Source of the DNA: an uncultured Bacilli bacterium
Lineage (GTDB): Bacteria; Bacillota_I; Bacilli_A; RF39; UBA660
Assembly (NCBI GenBank): GCA_947627965.1
Contig: CANQYA010000041.1
Location: 1 to 7,959, forward strand
Direction: 5' to 3'
DNA length: 7,959 bases
Part shown: piece by piece, positions 4,812 to 7,959 of the stretch
Numbering within the stretch: the stretch's first letter is position 1
Layout of the letters: each line of letters starts with the position of its first letter
Program-made: the position numbers and the translations under genes
Notes under the pieces: generated by a model
The model's database searches: none
Seen by the model: only the letters and a program-made list of their open reading frames with translations
Told to the model about the DNA's origin: nothing

Positions 4812-6959
4812 TTAATATTTTTTGCTTAAAGTTAAATGAACAATATCCTCTTTTGTTATAACCGTTCCTTCTTCTATATCTTGCTCGGTAACATAACCAG
4901 TACCTTCTATTTCATAATTAATATTTAAAAAGTTTAAAATACTACTTGCAAGACTTGCACTATAACCTTTTAAATTAGGCATTTTAATAACATCGTCATT
5001 AGTAACAATTACTATTTTATCAAGAGATGTAACTTTAGTATTAATATCAGGATATTGTCTAATAACCTTATCCCCTTCTCCTATTTTTATATAAGTTAAA
5101 CCATTATTACTTAATGTTTCTTCGACTGTTTTAGTTTCCTTATTAATAAAAGATGGTACTGTATATTTAGCTAATTCTTGTAAAGGTGATACTTCTTTGC
5201 TATCAAGATTTAAGTATTTACTAACATTAGTAACAAAATCTTTAATTACACTACTCATATATGATACACCGGAACTTAATGCATTATAATCTTGGCATGC
5301 ATAATAGATAATAATACTTGGCTTATCACCTGGATAAATTCCAGCAAAACTACGGATAACATCATTTCCATATCGTCCATTTTCTGCTACTTGAGCAGTA
5401 CCAGTCTTAGCAATTAAGTTATAGCCAGGCATATAGTAAGCATGTCCTGTACCGGTTGGATCTTCTATTACTAAACGCATTAATTCTTTAATATTAGCAA
5501 CAGTACTTCCATTTGCTACTGTACCTAATTCTTGTTTGGCACCTTGATAAACGATTTCACCAGTATTAGGATTAACTATTTTATCGACATAATAAGGTTG
5601 AAGTAAAATACCATTATTAGAAATAGAAGTTAAAGCTTTAATATATTGAATAGGTGTGGTAGCTATTCCTTGACCAAAACCAGCATTTAATATTTCTGTT
5701 TCATACTTAAAAGCAACTTTACCACTAGCTTCATTAGGTAGTTCAATTCCTGTTTTACTACCAAAACCTAATTTTTTATAATAATCTTTTAAAATATCAC
5801 CATTGATATAACGATTAATTAAATTAATTACTCCTACGTTACTAGATAGAACGAAACCATAATTAAAAGTTATATCGCCCCAACCTTTACGGTTCCAATC
5901 CCCTATCTCCGTACCGTCTTTAGTTACATAAACACCTGATTTATAAGTAGCGGTACCATCGTAATTACCATTTTCCATAGTAGCCATATAACTAAATATT
6001 TTCATAGTTGAACCTGGTTCATAGGCATATGAAACATTATAATCCATATAATTAGTAATATTTCTAACATTAGGATCAAAAGAAGGATTACTACTTGTAG
6101 CAAGTATAGCACCCGTTTTAGCATCGGCTACTATTATCGTTGACCAATCAAAATTATAACCTTCGGCTTTTTCTAAGGCTCTTTCAAGGAATAATTGAAT
6201 ATTAGTATCTATTGTTAAATAAATATCATACCCATCAACTGCAGAAACAGTTTGTTCTTTAGTACCTGCTATTTTATAACCATTACGGTCTTTTTGATAA
6301 AAAGTAAAACCATCTTTACCTCTTAATTCTTCATCATAAGCTTTCTCTATTCCCATTTCGCCTACAATGGTCTCTTCACTACTTCCGTCTTCATTTTCGA
6401 CAACAGTCGTTTTAGCATATCCTAAAGTATAAGATGCAAAATCACCATATGGATAATATCTTTTTTGGGTTTCGATAAAATCAATACCTGGAAGTCCTAA
6501 AGCAAGTATGGCATCTTTAGTTAATTCCGTTAAACCCCTTCCCTTACTTCCAAATTCAGTTTGATAGACATTTTCTTTAGATAAATATTTTAAAATTTGT
6601 TCTTCGCTTATATCTAAAACAGTAGCTAACATTCGAGCAGTATATTCTTTATCTACTACGTGTTGTGGGTGATTAATATCCGTGGTTCTTTTTTCACTTA
6701 AATAAGCGATTAAAGTATATGAAGAAACATTTTCAGCAAGGGCATCACCATTACGGTCATAAATAGTACCTCTTTTACCTTTTAATATCTCTGTCTTAGT
6801 AGTTCTGCTACTAGCAAAAGCTTGTAGGTCGATACCATCTACTTTTTTAGATAAAGCTAATTGGCTAACTCTAATACCAATCAAAATTAAAAAAATTAAA
6901 ATCACAACAATAAAAATAATATTTATTTTTTTGTCATTAGATTTTAATTTCTTACTCAT
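4812..6959 (-). CDS. ftsI: Division transpeptidase, class B penicillin-binding protein with two PASTA domains
   Basis: The product (715 residues) cross-links septal peptidoglycan as the class B partner of FtsW in the divisome. One membrane anchor (about 13-30) follows a basic tail. The PBP dimerisation/pedestal domain starts at KGKRGTIYDRNGDALAEN (60-77). The transpeptidase domain carries the active-site motif S317-T-M-K320 in EPGSTMK, the SxN motif S372-S-N374 and K518-T-G520 in AKTGTAQ. All penicillin-binding residues are therefore intact. Two C-terminal PASTA repeats follow (about 599-654, VPSFINK..., and 657-713, IKMPNLKGYS...), as in PBP2B, PBP2x and SpoVD of Gram-positives. Its place after ftsL points to the vegetative PBP2B/FtsI role, but SpoVD shares this design. 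The ATG lies 13 bases after the ftsL stop with a CGGTGA site. No mraY follows; the gene runs convergent with def. Confidence 0.95.
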   Translation of the reverse strand: MSKKLKSNDKKINIIFIVVILIFLILIGIRVSQLALSKKVDGIDLQAFASSRTTKTEILKGKRGTIYDRNGDALAENVSSYTLIAYLSEKRTTDINHPQHVVDKEYTARMLATVLDISEEQILKYLSKENVYQTEFGSKGRGLTELTKDAILALGLPGIDFIETQKRYYPYGDFASYTLGYAKTTVVENEDGSSEETIVGEMGIEKAYDEELRGKDGFTFYQKDRNGYKIAGTKEQTVSAVDGYDIYLTIDTNIQLFLERALEKAEGYNFDWSTIIVADAKTGAILATSSNPSFDPNVRNITNYMDYNVSYAYEPGSTMKIFSYMATMENGNYDGTATYKSGVYVTKDGTEIGDWNRKGWGDITFNYGFVLSSNVGVINLINRYINGDILKDYYKKLGFGSKTGIELPNEASGKVAFKYETEILNAGFGQGIATTPIQYIKALTSISNNGILLQPYYVDKIVNPNTGEIVYQGAKQELGTVANGSTVANIKELMRLVIEDPTGTGHAYYMPGYNLIAKTGTAQVAENGRYGNDVIRSFAGIYPGDKPSIIIYYACQDYNALSSGVSYMSSVIKDFVTNVSKYLNLDSKEVSPLQELAKYTVPSFINKETKTVEETLSNNGLTYIKIGEGDKVIRQYPDINTKVTSLDKIVIVTNDDVIKMPNLKGYSASLASSILNFLNINYEIEGTGYVTEQDIEEGTVITKEDIVHLTLSKKY

Positions 6960-6972
6960 TTCTTTTCACCGT

Positions 6973-7284
6973 CTATTCTTCGTTATTATCTATTATTGAC
7001 TTGATGTTATCATTATTATAACTCAATCCTTGTTCAACAGCAACTTCTTTAATATTGTCCAAAGAAGCAAGTTCATTTACTTTCATTGATAAACTTTCAT
7101 TTTTCTTTAATTGGGTGGAAATTTGTTTTTTAGCTTTTTCTACTTCAAAATTTATTTTTGACAAAGTTGCTTGGGAAAAAACAATGGCAAAAGGAGAAAT
7201 TACTATCAATGCAATGGTAAAAGCATATAATAATTTTTCAAATTTACTTATTTTAATAATCTTCTTCACATTCTTTTTTTTCAT
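6973..7284 (-). CDS. ftsL: FtsL-like cell division protein
   Basis: The product (103 residues) is a small bitopic protein. A Lys-rich cytoplasmic tail (1-17) is followed by one membrane helix (about 18-38, LLYAFTIALIVISPFAIVFSQ). An outer helix (about 41-75) with heptad-like Leu/Ile/Val spacing is predicted to form a coiled coil with DivIC. Sequence conservation in this family is low, so the call rests on size, topology and position between rsmH and ftsI, which is the standard dcw order. FtsL recruits and activates FtsW/FtsI at the septum. The ribosome site GGGTGA overlaps the rsmH stop codon (TAGGGTGAAATTATG), with nine bases between the genes, so translation is probably coupled. An ORF on the opposite strand here is a shadow. 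Confidence 0.85.
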   Translation of the reverse strand: MKKKNVKKIIKISKFEKLLYAFTIALIVISPFAIVFSQATLSKINFEVEKAKKQISTQLKKNESLSMKVNELASLDNIKEVAVEQGLSYNNDNIKSIIDNNEE

Positions 7285-7293
7285 AATTTCACC

Positions 7294-7959
7294 CTATCTT
7301 ATTCTTTCTATAATTCTTAATTTAGCACTTCTAGCTCGATTATTTTTTTCTATTTCTTCGTCAGTTGGAACAATAACTTTATTGTTTACTAAACGATAAT
7401 TACTTAAATATTCACTAGGTATTTCTGGTAAACCTTTTACTTTTTCGTCGATATTAGTTTTTTCTTTAAAAATATTCTTGACAATTCTATCTTCTAAAGA
7501 ATGAAAAGTAATGACTACTAGTCGTCCATTAACATCTAGTAAATCAATCGCATCTCTTAGAGCCTTTTCTAGGACATCTAATTCATGATTTACTTCTATT
7601 CTTATCGCTTGAAATACACGCCTAGCGGGATGCTTATCACGCATAGCTTTCATTGGAATAGAACTTTTAATAATATCTACTAATTCTAGTGTCGTTTCAA
7701 TTTTTTTATTGGCACGATAATTTACTATCGCTCGTGCTATACTTCGCGAATATTTTTCTTCACCATAATTAAAAAAAATATCACTTAACTCTTTTAATGT
7801 ATAATTATTAACTACTTCATATGCTGATAAAGGAGCATTTTGATCCATACGCATATCAAGCGGAGCATCGTTATGGTAACTAAATCCACGGGCATCTTCA
7901 TCTAATTGGACTGATGAGACACCTAAATCAAATAATATACCTGATACTTTTGTTATACC
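7294..7959 (-). CDS. rsmH: 16S rRNA m4C1402 N4-methyltransferase RsmH, C-terminal part (cut by window edge)
   Basis: These 221 residues are the C-terminal part of RsmH (MraW), which uses S-adenosylmethionine to methylate N4 of C1402 in the 16S rRNA decoding site. The frame is open to the right edge. The family signature appears at the start of the fragment: [18 protein letters not shown] and [10 protein letters not shown]. Further conserved parts are the central [17 protein letters not shown], then [16 protein letters not shown], and the C-terminal [12 protein letters not shown]. Compared with the roughly 310 residues usual for the family, about 90 N-terminal residues, including the SAM-binding glycine loop, lie outside. 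One small difference is GVSSVQLDE where GVSSPQLD is common. An internal ATG at 7852-7854 is not the start, because conserved sequence continues upstream. It is the first gene seen of the dcw operon; mraZ would be expected outside the window. Confidence 0.95.
   Translation of the reverse strand, partial: GITKVSGILFDLGVSSVQLDEDARGFSYHNDAPLDMRMDQNAPLSAYEVVNNYTLKELSDIFFNYGEEKYSRSIARAIVNYRANKKIETTLELVDIIKSSIPMKAMRDKHPARRVFQAIRIEVNHELDVLEKALRDAIDLLDVNGRLVVITFHSLEDRIVKNIFKEKTNIDEKVKGLPEIPSEYLSNYRLVNNKVIVPTDEEIEKNNRARSAKLRIIERIR

Noticed and set aside
7055..7399. 114-residue plus-strand ORF
   Set aside because: It is antisense to ftsL and the end of rsmH. Its Phe/Leu-rich translation mirrors Lys-rich codons of the real genes.
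1..7959. Alternative genetic code (TGA read as Trp, as in mycoplasmas)
   Set aside because: Trp is encoded by TGG in recD2, ftsI and the tasA-like gene, and no gene is interrupted by in-frame TGA, so the standard code fits.
1..7959. CRISPR array, insertion sequence, integrase or tRNA gene
   Set aside because: No regularly spaced repeats, transposase motifs, terminal inverted repeats or cloverleaf-like sequence were found on either strand.

Overview
This is a strongly AT-rich chromosomal window from a walled member of the Bacillota. The best guess is an uncultured gut lineage of the Bacilli, near Erysipelotrichales or RF39, but the exact taxon is inference. The evidence for this is the Gram-positive gene content: a division transpeptidase with PASTA domains, RecD2, a YkrB-type deformylase, a TasA/camelysin-like secreted protein and a YjcZ-like small protein. 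Strong Shine-Dalgarno sites of the GGAGG/GGGTGA type agree. Trp is encoded by TGG, and no in-frame TGA interrupts the ORFs, so the code is standard. All stop codons of the main genes are TAA or TAG. An intact murein-synthesis gene argues against a wall-less mycoplasma.

Layout. At the left edge (1-399, minus) is the N-terminal part of an AI-2E-family membrane protein with its own promoter. Next comes a minus-strand unit: recD2 (793-2979) followed by a 51-residue membrane-anchored small protein (560-715), closed by tandem hairpins and a terminator at 517-540. Between recD2 and the next gene is a 227-base spacer. It contains a promoter-like element, a possible seven-codon ORF and a terminator hairpin, and may make a short RNA or act as an attenuator. 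A TasA-like exported protein (3207-3701, minus) and a 53-residue Gly/Tyr-rich YjcZ-like protein (3882-4043, plus) are divergently transcribed from the spacer 3714-3881. The polypeptide deformylase gene def (4124-4672, plus) follows, with an extended -10 promoter and a strong terminator.

The right part (4812-7959, minus) is the rsmH-ftsL-ftsI segment of the division and cell wall (dcw) cluster. It is read as a tightly packed operon, ends after ftsI, and runs convergent with def. The rsmH gene is cut by the window end.

How they fit together: RsmH, FtsL and FtsI form the usual translation and septum block. Deformylase matures nascent proteins, RecD2 serves DNA repair, and the middle of the window (TasA-like and YjcZ-like) is the accessory, surface-related part. 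The def and tasA-like genes have nearly identical promoter cores (25 of 30 positions), including an A7 tract in the spacer. No tRNA, rRNA, CRISPR array, insertion sequence or phage gene is seen, and no stretch longer than 300 bases lacks a gene.
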